Assembly (NCBI GenBank): GCA_902465155.1
Contig: CABQLY010000009.1
Coordinates: 8,246 to 72,245 of the forward strand
Length of the DNA stretch: 64,000 nt
From: an uncultured Oscillospiraceae bacterium
GTDB taxonomy: Bacteria > Bacillota > Clostridia > Oscillospirales > Acutalibacteraceae
Direction of reading: 5' to 3'
Part shown: positions 34,816 to 43,345 of the stretch, piece after piece
How the letters are laid out: every line of letters begins with the position of its first letter
Numbering within the stretch: the stretch's first letter is position 1
Translations under genes and position numbers: made by a program
The notes under the pieces: generated by a model
Told to the model about the DNA's origin: nothing
What the model saw: the letters and a program-made list of their open reading frames with translations, nothing else
Database searches by the model: none

Positions 34816-34857
34816 GTTGAAAATTCAACCGATTTGTTGTTTAAATTATATTATAAT
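34816..34857 (+). promoter_or_regulatory. Crp/Fnr-type operator and promoter for ferredoxin-hcp
   Basis: The dyad GTTGAA-AA-TTCAAC lies at 34816-34829 and TATAAT at 34852-34857. With a start near 34864, the dyad centre (34822.5) is at -41.5, the position for class II activation by Crp/Fnr proteins. No consensus -35 is present. Confidence 0.75.
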
Positions 34858-34885
34858 ATACCCACAAAAGCAAGGAGGAATTGCA

Positions 34886-35593
34886 ATGAAACGAAGAATT
34901 ATTGAAATTAACGAGGAAAAATGCAACGGCTGCGGTGCTTGTGCCGCCGCCTGCCACGAGGGGGCTATTGGCATGGTAAACGGCAAGGCTAAGCTGCTGC
35001 GGGACGATTACTGCGACGGTTTGGGCGATTGCCTGCCGGCCTGCCCAACCGGGGCAATAACCTTTACCGAGCGGGAGGCTGCCGCCTACAACGAGGCCGC
35101 CGTGCTGCAAAATAAACAGGCCAAAAACAGTGCTAAAACGCCGCTGCCGTGCGGCTGCCCGGGCTCTAACGCAAAAAAAATTGAGCGCCGCGAAAGCCCT
35201 GCGGTTAACCCGGCGGCACAGCCCGCCCAAAGCCAGCTGCAGCAATGGCCGGTACAAATTAAATTGGTACCGGTTCATGCGCCTTATTTTTCGGGCGCCA
35301 AGCTGCTAATTGCGGCCGATTGCACTGCTTACGCTTACGCCGCGTTTCACGAGCGGTTTATAAAAGGGCACATTACCCTTGTTGGCTGCCCAAAGTTAGA
35401 TGGGGTAGATTACGCCCAAAAGCTAACCGAAATTATTAAAAACAACAATATTAAAAGCGTTACCGTGGTGCGCATGGAGGTGCCCTGCTGCGGCGGGTTA
35501 GAGCAGGCAGCCAAAACCGCTTTGCAAAACAGCGGAAAATTTATTTCGTGGCAGGTTGTTACCATTGCCACAAACGGCGAAATTTTAGAATAG
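34886..35593 (+). CDS. 4Fe-4S ferredoxin-domain protein of hcp locus
   Basis: The 235-residue protein has an N-terminal dicluster ferredoxin domain. C13, C16, C19 and C23 form the first cluster motif, and C43, C49 and C53 belong to the second. A Pro/Ala/Gln-rich linker with further cysteines (LPCGCPGSN) and a C-terminal domain with LVGCPKLDG and VPCCGGLEQA follow. Proteins of this type are regularly encoded next to hcp in Clostridia and probably supply its electrons. The ATG at 34886 has a perfect AAGGAGG. hcp follows after 47 bp. Confidence 0.85.
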   Translation: MKRRIIEINEEKCNGCGACAAACHEGAIGMVNGKAKLLRDDYCDGLGDCLPACPTGAITFTEREAAAYNEAAVLQNKQAKNSAKTPLPCGCPGSNAKKIERRESPAVNPAAQPAQSQLQQWPVQIKLVPVHAPYFSGAKLLIAADCTAYAYAAFHERFIKGHITLVGCPKLDGVDYAQKLTEIIKNNNIKSVTVVRMEVPCCGGLEQAAKTALQNSGKFISWQVVTIATNGEILE

Positions 35594-35640
35594 CTTTACT
35601 TTTAAACTGCAGCAAATTGTTTTAAGAATAGGGGATAGCA

Positions 35641-37239
35641 ATGAATAAAAATATGTTTTGTTTTCAGTGTGAGCAATCTGCCGGTTGTACCGGCTGCACC
35701 GGCGCGGCAGGCGTTTGCGGCAAAAGCGCCGAGGTTGCCGCCCTGCAGGATGAATTAACCGGGGCTTTAATTGGGTTAGCCCGCGCCACCAACGGCGGCA
35801 AAAAATTTAGCAAAAGCACGCAGCATTTGCTAATAAAAGGGCTTTTTAGCACCGTTACCAATGTTAATTTTAACAGTGCTTCGCTGCAGCAGCTAATTAG
35901 CCAGGTGCAGCTTGAAAAACAAAAACTCATTCCGCGCTGCGCAAGCTGTGGCGCCCCCTGCGGAAAAAACAGCGATTATAATATGCAGCAGCTATGGAAC
36001 GCCAACGAGGATATTCGCAGCTTAAAATCGTTAATTTTGTTTGGTATTCGCGGCATGGCGGCCTACGCCTACCACGCAATGGTTTTAGGCAGCGAAAGTA
36101 AAGCAATGAACCTGTTTTTTGCCAAGGCCCTTTTTGCGGTAGGGGAGGACTGGAATTTAGAGCAGCTGCTGCCCATTGCTTTAGAGGTTGGCGAAAAAAA
36201 CTTAGCCTGCATGGAGCTTTTAGATAACGCGCACACCAAAGCTTACGGCGAGCCGACTCCCGTAACGGTTCCGCTGACGGTAGAGCCCGGGCCGTTTATT
36301 GTTATTTCGGGGCACGATCTGCACGATTTAAAATTGCTGTTAGAGCAAACCGAGGGCACCGGAATTAACATTTACACCCACGGCGAAATGCTGCCGGCAC
36401 ACGGCTACCCAAAGCTTAAAAAATACCCCCATTTAAAGGGTAATTTTGGCACCGCCTGGCAAAATCAGCAAAAAGAATTTGCCAATATTCCCGCACCGGT
36501 TTTATTTACAACCAACTGCCTTATGCCGCCAAAAAGCAGCTATTCCAACCGGGTTTTTACAACCGCGTTAGTATCTTACCCGCAAATTCAACACATTGGG
36601 GAAAACAAAGATTTTTCACCCGTTATTAAAAAAGCCTTAGAGCTTGGCGGCTACCAAAGCAAACAACCGTTTACCGGCATTAACGGCGGCACAACCGTTA
36701 CAACAGGCTTTGCCCACGGTGCCGTTTTAAAGCAGGCCGAAAAAATTGTTCAGGCGGTTCAAAAAGGGGAGATTGAGCACTTCTTTTTGGTTGGCGGCTG
36801 CGACGGTGCGCGTGCTGGCCGCAATTATTACACCGAATTTGTAAAGCAAACCCCAAAAAGCAGCGTTATTTTAACCCTTGCCTGCGGTAAGTACCGCTTT
36901 AACGATCTACAACTTGGCACGGTTGCCGGCTTACCAAGATTAATGGATATTGGGCAGTGCAACGACGCATACAGTGCCATTAAAATTGCATTAGCCTTGG
37001 CCGAAGCCTTTTCCTGCGGCGTAAACGATCTGCCGCTCTCTATGGTGCTTTCGTGGTACGAACAAAAAGCTGTTTGCATCTTGCTAACCCTTTTGCACCT
37101 TGGCATTAAAAATATTCGCCTTGGGCCAACGCTGCCGGCGTTTCTTTCGCCCAACATTTTAAGCTATTTAACCAAAAACTTTGGCCTTGCCGCCATTACA
37201 ACGCCAAAGGAGGATTTAAAATCACTTTTAAAAAAATAA
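35641..37239 (+). CDS. hcp: Hydroxylamine reductase (hybrid-cluster protein)
   Basis: The 532-residue enzyme reduces hydroxylamine and NO-derived species. The N-terminal cluster cysteines are C7, C10, C19 and C26 (FCFQCEQSAGC, TGC, GVCGKS), the short-spaced pattern of strict anaerobes. Further family blocks are TNCLMPPKSSY, FFLVGGCDGAR and LTLACGKYRFN, which hold the hybrid-cluster ligands. It is co-oriented with the ferredoxin gene and probably regulated by the divergent Crp/Fnr protein. Confidence 0.95.
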   Translation: MNKNMFCFQCEQSAGCTGCTGAAGVCGKSAEVAALQDELTGALIGLARATNGGKKFSKSTQHLLIKGLFSTVTNVNFNSASLQQLISQVQLEKQKLIPRCASCGAPCGKNSDYNMQQLWNANEDIRSLKSLILFGIRGMAAYAYHAMVLGSESKAMNLFFAKALFAVGEDWNLEQLLPIALEVGEKNLACMELLDNAHTKAYGEPTPVTVPLTVEPGPFIVISGHDLHDLKLLLEQTEGTGINIYTHGEMLPAHGYPKLKKYPHLKGNFGTAWQNQQKEFANIPAPVLFTTNCLMPPKSSYSNRVFTTALVSYPQIQHIGENKDFSPVIKKALELGGYQSKQPFTGINGGTTVTTGFAHGAVLKQAEKIVQAVQKGEIEHFFLVGGCDGARAGRNYYTEFVKQTPKSSVILTLACGKYRFNDLQLGTVAGLPRLMDIGQCNDAYSAIKIALALAEAFSCGVNDLPLSMVLSWYEQKAVCILLTLLHLGIKNIRLGPTLPAFLSPNILSYLTKNFGLAAITTPKEDLKSLLKK

Positions 37240-37250
37240 TTACAACATTA

Positions 37251-37277
37251 AAGCCCCCAGTGCTTTGCTGGGGGCTT
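37251..37277 (+). other. Hairpin just after hcp
   Basis: AAGCCCCCAG at 37251-37260 pairs with CTGGGGGCTT at 37268-37277. No T-run follows; instead a GGAGG site for a short frame begins four bases later. It may act in 3'-end processing or attenuation rather than as a normal terminator. Confidence 0.55.
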
Positions 37278-37290
37278 AATGGAGGTTATT

Positions 37291-37362
37291 ATGACTTTTA
37301 AAGATAAATTATTGGGCTATCTTTACAACACGGCTACACACGCCGAGACGGACGATGTGTAG
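37291..37362 (+). CDS. Candidate short peptide after hcp (23 aa)
   Basis: The frame ATG 37291 to TAG 37362 encodes MTFKDKLLGYLYNTATHAETDDV. It has GGAGG five bases upstream. A second short frame (ATG 37355 to TAG 37501, 48 codons) overlaps it in another frame. Neither resembles a protein I know. They may be real small genes, leader peptides or remains of a decayed gene. Confidence 0.3.
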   Translation: MTFKDKLLGYLYNTATHAETDDV

Positions 37363-37478
37363 CCCCGATAACTATCCGGTTACGCACCCGGTTGCGGGTT
37401 GCCCTGTGCGCCGCCGCGGCATTTTAGAACCAGCTTTAGAAAACAACAGTTATACAAAAAATGCATTTTGTAGCCGGA

Positions 37479-37670
37479 GCGGCCATTTTGCCCCTTATTA
37501 GCAGGCAGGCAATATGGCCGCGGAGGTTGTAATTGGCGGAACGCCAATTATACAAAATGAATGTTTTGTATAATTAAGGGGAGAGTAGTTTTCAATTATT
37601 AGTATTAATCTGTAAAAAGAAACAATGAAATACTAAGTTTCTTTTTACAGAACTATGACCGGCACGGTCA
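37479..37670. other. Array of five hairpins (candidate structured RNA)
   Basis: The stems in order are: 37479-37492 with 37508-37521 (14 bp, one T-T mismatch); 37531-37538 with 37542-37549 (AATTGGCG, 8 bp, 3-nt loop); 37546-37557 with 37564-37575 (AATTATACAAAA, 12 bp); 37610-37623 with 37637-37650 (CTGTAAAAAGAAAC, 14 bp); and 37656-37661 with 37665-37670 (TGACCG, 6 bp). Stems two and three share bases 37546-37549, so they exclude each other. The strand of action is unknown. Confidence 0.55.
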
Positions 37671-38249
37671 GAAATTTTACTTAAAAGAATAAGTATGTGC
37701 TGATGATTAGTATAAATCTATTATATTGCTTATTTTTAACCGCAGCGTTTGTTTTGCAACGCCGGCGGTTTTTATATTCATTTTTATATTCAAAAGCTGA
37801 GTTGGCTAAAACTGATTTGCCGCTTAGAACGGTTAATTTTTTCTATGTACATAATCGGTTAACAATATTATTTGCCTTTACAGCCACTCAGTTTTTGTAA
37901 AACAAGTTATGGCCCATTTTAAGCTTTTCTATTGAAAGAAATATTTTAAACCAGCAGCTTAAAATTAAATTCTTTTATTATTTGTATTGGTATTATATGC
38001 AACGCGCCTGTACTGAACGCTAAAACTGTTAAAAAAACCTTAAAGCATTTAACGAATTTAATGTTTAACTGCCGGCTGCAAATTTTAGTTTATTTTTGCC
38101 CAAACAATTTTAAAACGCTGCTACCACGCAAAATTATTTTGGGTATTGCTATCGCTTTCATTTTTTTTTAATATTTTAACTGGAAAACATATCCATTTAA
38201 ATGATTGCGGCAATGGTAGAACGACCTGTAATTTTTCTAACATTTCCCC

Positions 38250-38278
38250 TTGAAAAATACCTATATATAGTATATAAT
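38250..38278 (+). promoter_or_regulatory. Promoter of tyrosine recombinase
   Basis: TTGAAA at 38250-38255, a 17-bp spacer and TATAAT at 38273-38278. The leader is about 55 nt. Confidence 0.8.
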
Positions 38279-38339
38279 GTAAAAGAATTACTAGATGTAT
38301 TAAGCTTTTGTGCTATTTGTTTTACCGGAGGGATGCTTT

Positions 38340-39374
38340 TTGAATAAAAAATATTACCAAGAGGCCCCAAAGGTTTTACAGGACTTTTTGCTGTACAGCG
38401 AGGCGGTTCGCAACAAATCTGCCCGTTCTGTAGACGAATACTTTTTAGATCTGCGCACCTTTTTTCGGTACTTAAAACTTCAAAACGGCTTTTCGGGCAA
38501 AATGGAGTTTAACGAAATTGCAATAGACGATATTGACTTAAATTTGCTGAAAACCGTAACCCTGCAAGACCTTTACGCCTTTTTGGTGTATTGTAAGGAT
38601 GAGCTGCATAATAACAGCACCACCAGAGCCCGCAAATGCTCAACCTTAAAAATTTATTTTAAATATCTTTCGCAAAATACCAAGCAATTGCCAAGCAACC
38701 CGGCCGAGCTGCTGGAGGCGCCGAAAATTGCCTCTACCCTACCCAAGCACCTAACCTTAGAGGAAGCCTTAGAGCTTTTAAGAAGCGTTGACGGCCCGAA
38801 TAAAGAGCGCGATTTCTGCATTTTAACCCTGTTTTTAAACTGCGGAATGCGGCTTTCGGAGCTTTGCAACATTAGCTTAAACGATTTAAACAGCGAGGGT
38901 GCGCTGCGCCTTTACGGAAAAGGCAATAAAGAACGCATTATTTACCTAAACGACGCCTGCCAAAGCGCCATTAAAAGCTATTTGCCCGTGCGCCCGGTAG
39001 AGGGGGTTCCGGCCAGCGAAAAAAACGCCCTGTTTATTAGCCGTAACAAGCGGCGTATTAGCCCTAAAACCGTGCAGCACATTGTTTACGAGTTTTTAGA
39101 AAAAGCCGGCCTGGGCAACCGCGGCTTTTCTACCCACAAGCTGCGCCACACCGCGGCTACCTTAATGTACCAGCGCGGGCACGCCGATGTGCGCGTAATT
39201 AAAGATGTTTTAGGGCACCAGAATTTAGGCACCACGCAAATTTACACCCATGTTTCCAGCGAGCAGGTAAAATCGGCTATTGAGCACAATCCCCTTTCAT
39301 CCGTAAAGCCTAAAAAAAGTGCGGCCGAGGCAATTAAAAAAGCAAATAGCAATGCAGCTAAGCAGGAGGACTAA
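38340..39374 (+). CDS. Tyrosine recombinase, XerC/XerD-like
   Basis: The 344-residue protein has an N-terminal SAM-like core-binding domain (about residues 10-130) and a C-terminal catalytic domain. Visible catalytic residues are Arg in CGMRLSEL, Lys in YGKGNKERI, HKLRH, His in LGHQNLGTTQ and the nucleophile Tyr in QIYTH. It resembles chromosomal Xer recombinases more than phage integrases. The tail after the active site is longer than in XerC/D and is Lys/Ala-rich. I choose TTG 38340 with GGAGG eight bases upstream over GTG 38310, which has none. The phosphatase gene follows after 3 bp. Confidence 0.85.
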   Translation: MNKKYYQEAPKVLQDFLLYSEAVRNKSARSVDEYFLDLRTFFRYLKLQNGFSGKMEFNEIAIDDIDLNLLKTVTLQDLYAFLVYCKDELHNNSTTRARKCSTLKIYFKYLSQNTKQLPSNPAELLEAPKIASTLPKHLTLEEALELLRSVDGPNKERDFCILTLFLNCGMRLSELCNISLNDLNSEGALRLYGKGNKERIIYLNDACQSAIKSYLPVRPVEGVPASEKNALFISRNKRRISPKTVQHIVYEFLEKAGLGNRGFSTHKLRHTAATLMYQRGHADVRVIKDVLGHQNLGTTQIYTHVSSEQVKSAIEHNPLSSVKPKKSAAEAIKKANSNAAKQED

Positions 39375-39377
39375 GCA

Positions 39378-40097
39378 ATGTTACTTTTTATTGTGCGGCA
39401 CGGCGACCCCATTTACAACCCCGACTCCCTAACCCCCAAAGGGCACCTGCAGGCGCAGGCCTTGGCCAAGCGCTTTGCCGTAAACGGGTTAGATGAAATT
39501 TATTCCTCCCCCTTAAACAGGGCCCGGCAAACGGCGCAGCCAACCTGCGATATTTTAGGTAAGCCCTACACGGTGGAGGATTGGACCAGCGAAAGCAAAG
39601 CTGCAGCCGATTTATTTTGCACCTACCCGGACGGACGCCGCGGCTGGGTTTTTCAGCGCCAGCTAAGCGAATTAAAAAACAACGGCACCCTAAATTTAAA
39701 CCTGCAAAACTGGTACACGGCCGAATGTTTTAGTAAAGCAGACACCGAACGGTTTAAAAAGGGATTTGAACGAATTGGCCATGATTCCGACCAATTTTTA
39801 GCCCGCTTGGGCTACGAGCGTGACGGTGCCGTTTACAAAATTTTAAACCCCAACAGCAAACGCATTGCCGTTTTTTGCCACCAAGGCTTTGGCGTTACCT
39901 GGCTTTCGCACCTTTTACAAATTCCGCCCCACATTTTTTGGAGCAGTTTTGATATTACCCACACCGGCGTTACGGTGCTGCGGTTTAGAAATTACGAAAA
40001 CGGTATTACGGTTCCGCAGTGCCTTTGCCTTTCAGATACCTCGCACATTCTGCGCGAAGGCTTACCGTTTGAGTATAACAACTCGGAAAAGCTTTAA
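39378..40097 (+). CDS. Histidine phosphatase family protein
   Basis: The 239-residue phosphoglycerate-mutase-like protein has the phosphohistidine motif FIVRHGDP near its start, YSSPLNRARQTAQ, and the second catalytic His in AVFCHQGFGVTW. The substrate cannot be told from sequence. It starts 3 bp after the recombinase stop, so the two are co-transcribed. A terminator follows. Confidence 0.87.
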   Translation: MLLFIVRHGDPIYNPDSLTPKGHLQAQALAKRFAVNGLDEIYSSPLNRARQTAQPTCDILGKPYTVEDWTSESKAAADLFCTYPDGRRGWVFQRQLSELKNNGTLNLNLQNWYTAECFSKADTERFKKGFERIGHDSDQFLARLGYERDGAVYKILNPNSKRIAVFCHQGFGVTWLSHLLQIPPHIFWSSFDITHTGVTVLRFRNYENGITVPQCLCLSDTSHILREGLPFEYNNSEKL

Positions 40098-40140
40098 ATT
40101 TAAAATTAAGCATTTAAAATTAAACATTTAAAATTAAACT

Positions 40141-40182
40141 TAACCCGCCGCAACAGGCTTAACTGCTGCGGCGGGTTATTTA
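40141..40182. terminator. Terminator between phosphatase and YczE-like gene
   Basis: The arms TAACCCGCCGCAACAG (40141-40156) and CTGCTGCGGCGGGTTA (40163-40178) pair with one mismatch and are followed by TTTAAA. It lies between convergent genes. Confidence 0.8.
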
Positions 40183-40192
40183 AAGCGTTAAT

Positions 40193-40891
40193 TTAGCTAC
40201 AAATTTGCAAGGTTCCGGTTAGCCTTGGCAAAAGCGGCTCAAAGGCAAAAAGCTTATCTAACAGCTTACCAAACAAGGTAATTAGCGGGGCGTTTACAAC
40301 GGTTATAATAACCGTTGCGGCGCCAAGGCCCTGCAAATTGTGGTTTAAAATTAGCGCCAGCAAAACCGAAAGGGTTAACATTGCAATATCGTAACACTGT
40401 TTTACGCGGTTCATGTTCCAGCCGTAGCGGCGAGCCAGCTCGGTGCAAAAAAGCTCGTAAATTTCAAGCGGCCACCCGGTTCTAAAGAAAAAGGCAATGG
40501 CAATGGCCGTAAACAGCTCCCCCAACACAAAACTAAGCACCCGCACCCAAAAAACGGCGTAAACGGCGTTGGAACCAAAAATTAGGTACCAGCCATCCAG
40601 CACAAAGCCAAAAACAACCGCCGACGCAAACGAAAGCAGATAGCGCCAGTTAAACCGCTGAATGGCCAAACACAAAACCAGCAGCAACACCGCCTGAAAT
40701 ACATATTCCGACATTCCCTGCGAAAAAAACGGTAAATACTGCACCACCTTAAGGTGCAAAATGTAGGCCGCGGCCGAAACCATTGAAAGCCCAAACCCCG
40801 CTTTGGTAAGCAGGCAAACGCCCAGCGCGCAAAAAACAATGCCAAGCAGCCAGGCGGCTTCGTTCATTTTTCTTAACAGTGGTAGCTTCAT
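40193..40891 (-). CDS. YczE/YitT-like membrane protein
   Basis: The 232-residue protein has about six membrane segments and opens like the YczE group (WLLGIVFCALGVCLLTKAGFGLSM). The role of the family is poorly known; in Bacillus, yczE lies beside the phosphopantetheinyl transferase gene sfp. Here an Sfp-type gene is also close, with the accessory SecA between them. It starts 24 bp after the SecA stop and is probably co-transcribed with it. Confidence 0.7.
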   Translation of the reverse strand: MKLPLLRKMNEAAWLLGIVFCALGVCLLTKAGFGLSMVSAAAYILHLKVVQYLPFFSQGMSEYVFQAVLLLVLCLAIQRFNWRYLLSFASAVVFGFVLDGWYLIFGSNAVYAVFWVRVLSFVLGELFTAIAIAFFFRTGWPLEIYELFCTELARRYGWNMNRVKQCYDIAMLTLSVLLALILNHNLQGLGAATVIITVVNAPLITLFGKLLDKLFAFEPLLPRLTGTLQICS

Positions 40892-40915
40892 TAAAATTTT
40901 AATCCCTTCAAAGTT

Positions 40916-43210
40916 TTATGAATCCTTTTTTTTCGTAAACATTCGCTCTAATTTATCGGTAAAGCTTAAAGCCTTTTTAATTTTTTTGCCAAACATATTC
41001 AGCAGCTCGGGCAGATGGTTAAACTGGCCGCTGCTGTCGTCTACCATGTAGGTCCAGGTGCCGGTAGAATGGTCAATATTAAAATCGGTTAGATCCGGTT
41101 CGCCGTTTACAACATTCAGCTGCTGCATTTTTTGCAAAACCTCAAACCGAATATCGGCGTTCATTTCCTCAAAATTATTAATAGCCTGGCGGTTAAATTC
41201 GTCTAACGGGTTTTTGCCCGCAACAATGTTTAAATGTATGCCGCTTTTAACCTCCTCCATGGTTTCCAAATAATCAGAAAAACGCAGGTTCAGGTAATAA
41301 AGCAGCAGGTGGCGCTCGGCGTTTTGCAGCGCCTTGGCGCCAATTTGTTTTTCTAATTCAAGGTAACGGTCTAAATCGTTTTTTTGTAAAATTTGGGGCT
41401 GCTCCTCTAAAAAAAGAATCTTTTTGCGGTAGTTGGAAATAAGCTGCCGCTGCTCCTCGGTAATATAGGTGTATTTTTTCATAGAGTAGCGCGCTTCGGC
41501 GTCGTTCCCCTCTAAGGTCAGCTGTGCGTCCCGCACCAGGGCAAATTTTTCTTTCTCCGTTAATTTTTTGCCGGTCAGCTCCTCCTCAAAAAACGGGGCA
41601 ATGTTTTCATCCTGCAGGCTAATAAAAAACTTGCTTTGCCCAACATCACCCTGTCGGCCGGAACGGCCCCGCAGCTGGTTATCAATTCTGCGGGAGCGGT
41701 TAACGGTGGTGCTAATAACATAAAGCCCGCCGGCTAACGCAACGGCGCTGCGCCCCTCGCCATTTTGCCCGCCCAGCTTAATATCTACCCCGCGCCCGGC
41801 CATGTTGGTAGAAACGGTTACCGCCCCCGCCAAGCCGGCGTTGGCAATTATTTTAGCCTCCTCGGCGTCGTTGCGGGCGTTTAAAACCGCCGGTTCAATG
41901 CCGTTTTGGCGCAAGCTTTGGGCCAGCGTTTCAGATTGCTCTACACTGGCGGTGCCAACCAAAACCGGCTGGTCCTTTTGGTGCGCGGCAACAATTTCGG
42001 CAATAACGGCGCTGTCCCGCTCGCTGTTGGTTAAAAAAACCTCGTCCGGTAAGTCATTACGAATACAGGGGGTGTGCGGCGCAATGGCCAAGGTACGCAC
42101 GCCGTAGGTGGTTTCCAGCTCCGAGGCAGAGGTTACCGCCGTGCCTGTCATACCGCAAAGGGTTTGGTACTGGGCAATAAAGGCGCCAATGGTCATGCTG
42201 TTAAAAATGCGGGTGCCAAGCCGGTCGGTAATGCCCTCTTTCAGCTCAACATATTTTTGCAAGGCGCCGGGGAATTTACGGTTTGCGGCCACCCGGCCGG
42301 TAGATTCATCAATTACGCCAATTTTGCCGTCTTTTACAATGTAATCTACATCCCGCTTTAGCAAATAAACCGCCTCTAAGGCCGTATTTACCGCCGAAAG
42401 GGTATCCATATTTTTTTCGTCGTACAAATTATCAATTAATAAGGCGCTTTCAACCGCTTTAATGCCGCTATCGCTCAGCCAAATTTGCCGCTGCTCTAAA
42501 TTGCACTCGTAGTCCTGCGGGTCTAACGCTTTTACCATCGCAATAATTTTTTGTAAAAAATCTAACGCGGCAGCACTGGCCTTACCGGCCAACACTAAGG
42601 GAATGGCCGCTTCGTCAATTAAAATAGAGTCGGCCTCGTCTACAATGGCAACATCGTACACCTGCAGCAAAAATTGCTCGGTGCTGGCGGCTAAAAAGCT
42701 GCGAATACAGTCGTACCCCGCCTCGCGCGCGGGGGCGTAAACAATGCTGCAGCCGTAAGCCGCTTTGCGGGCGGCAAAGCTTGTGTTCTCGGTAATGCAG
42801 CCAACCGTAAGGCCGCAAAACTCAAAAATTTCGCGGTTTTCGGTGGCGTCACGCTCGGCTAAATAATCGTTAAACACTAAAATGTGAACGGTGCGCCCGC
42901 TTTTGGCAAACAGCACCGCCGCAACAACGCCGGCAAGGGTTTTGCCCTCCCCTGTTGCAAGCTCGGTAATGTGCCCGCCAAACAGCGAAAAGGCCGCCTG
43001 CAATTGGCTTTGAAACAGCCGTATTCCCTTTAAGCGAAAAATAACCTCGCTTACCAGGGCAGCCAGGGCTGCGGGTTTTAGGCCCGGCTTTTTAAGCTGT
43101 TCTTGCAGTTCGGTGTTGCTAAAAGCGGTAAAATCCTCTGCGGCGGCCGCAGCGGCAAAATCGGCACATTCTTTTTTTAGGGCTTTGGTTGTTTTATAAT
43201 TAATTTTCAA
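40916..43210 (-). CDS. SecA-family translocase ATPase, short accessory form
   Basis: The 764-residue protein has the SecA DEAD motor: Walker A ATGEGKT (85-91), DEADSILIDEA, the preprotein cross-linking region, TLCGMTGTA, STNMAGRGVDIKLGG and QLRGRSGRQGD. It also has a helical scaffold/wing region. The C-terminal Cys-rich zinc-binding tail of housekeeping SecA is absent, and the whole is shorter than the usual 800-900 residues. It is therefore more like an accessory SecA2 for special exported proteins, with a canonical secA expected elsewhere. The YczE-like gene follows after 24 bp. No accessory Sec partner or glycosylated adhesin gene is nearby. Confidence 0.85.
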   Translation of the reverse strand: MKINYKTTKALKKECADFAAAAAAEDFTAFSNTELQEQLKKPGLKPAALAALVSEVIFRLKGIRLFQSQLQAAFSLFGGHITELATGEGKTLAGVVAAVLFAKSGRTVHILVFNDYLAERDATENREIFEFCGLTVGCITENTSFAARKAAYGCSIVYAPAREAGYDCIRSFLAASTEQFLLQVYDVAIVDEADSILIDEAAIPLVLAGKASAAALDFLQKIIAMVKALDPQDYECNLEQRQIWLSDSGIKAVESALLIDNLYDEKNMDTLSAVNTALEAVYLLKRDVDYIVKDGKIGVIDESTGRVAANRKFPGALQKYVELKEGITDRLGTRIFNSMTIGAFIAQYQTLCGMTGTAVTSASELETTYGVRTLAIAPHTPCIRNDLPDEVFLTNSERDSAVIAEIVAAHQKDQPVLVGTASVEQSETLAQSLRQNGIEPAVLNARNDAEEAKIIANAGLAGAVTVSTNMAGRGVDIKLGGQNGEGRSAVALAGGLYVISTTVNRSRRIDNQLRGRSGRQGDVGQSKFFISLQDENIAPFFEEELTGKKLTEKEKFALVRDAQLTLEGNDAEARYSMKKYTYITEEQRQLISNYRKKILFLEEQPQILQKNDLDRYLELEKQIGAKALQNAERHLLLYYLNLRFSDYLETMEEVKSGIHLNIVAGKNPLDEFNRQAINNFEEMNADIRFEVLQKMQQLNVVNGEPDLTDFNIDHSTGTWTYMVDDSSGQFNHLPELLNMFGKKIKKALSFTDKLERMFTKKKDS

Positions 43211-43345
43211 GTTAAAATACTCCCCTTTTTAAAATCCGGCTTGCGAAAAATGCAGTTTCATGTTAAAATAAGGTTGGTTTATTGTTGCTTTTTGCCCGCA
43301 CGGCTTTTGGCAACAAAATTAAGAATTTAGAATACCGGTGCAAAA

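Larger units (their letters stand above)
37363..38339. other. Gene-poor region between hcp and recombinase
   Basis: This stretch of nearly 1 kb has no convincing gene longer than 50 codons. The left part (to about 37670) is dense in perfect hairpins. The right part is AT-rich and featureless up to the recombinase promoter at 38250. A 14-bp near-repeat (ATTAGTATTAATCT at 37598 and a one-mismatch copy at 37706) flanks the last hairpins. Confidence 0.6.

Noticed and set aside
37540..37720. Attachment site for the nearby tyrosine recombinase
   Set aside because: Hairpins and a 14-bp near-repeat are present, but the recombinase looks like a chromosomal Xer protein and no integrated cargo is bounded by the repeats.
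37697..37900. 67-codon frame in the gene-poor region
   Set aside because: It is AT-rich, of low complexity, without a ribosome binding site and without any recognisable motif.
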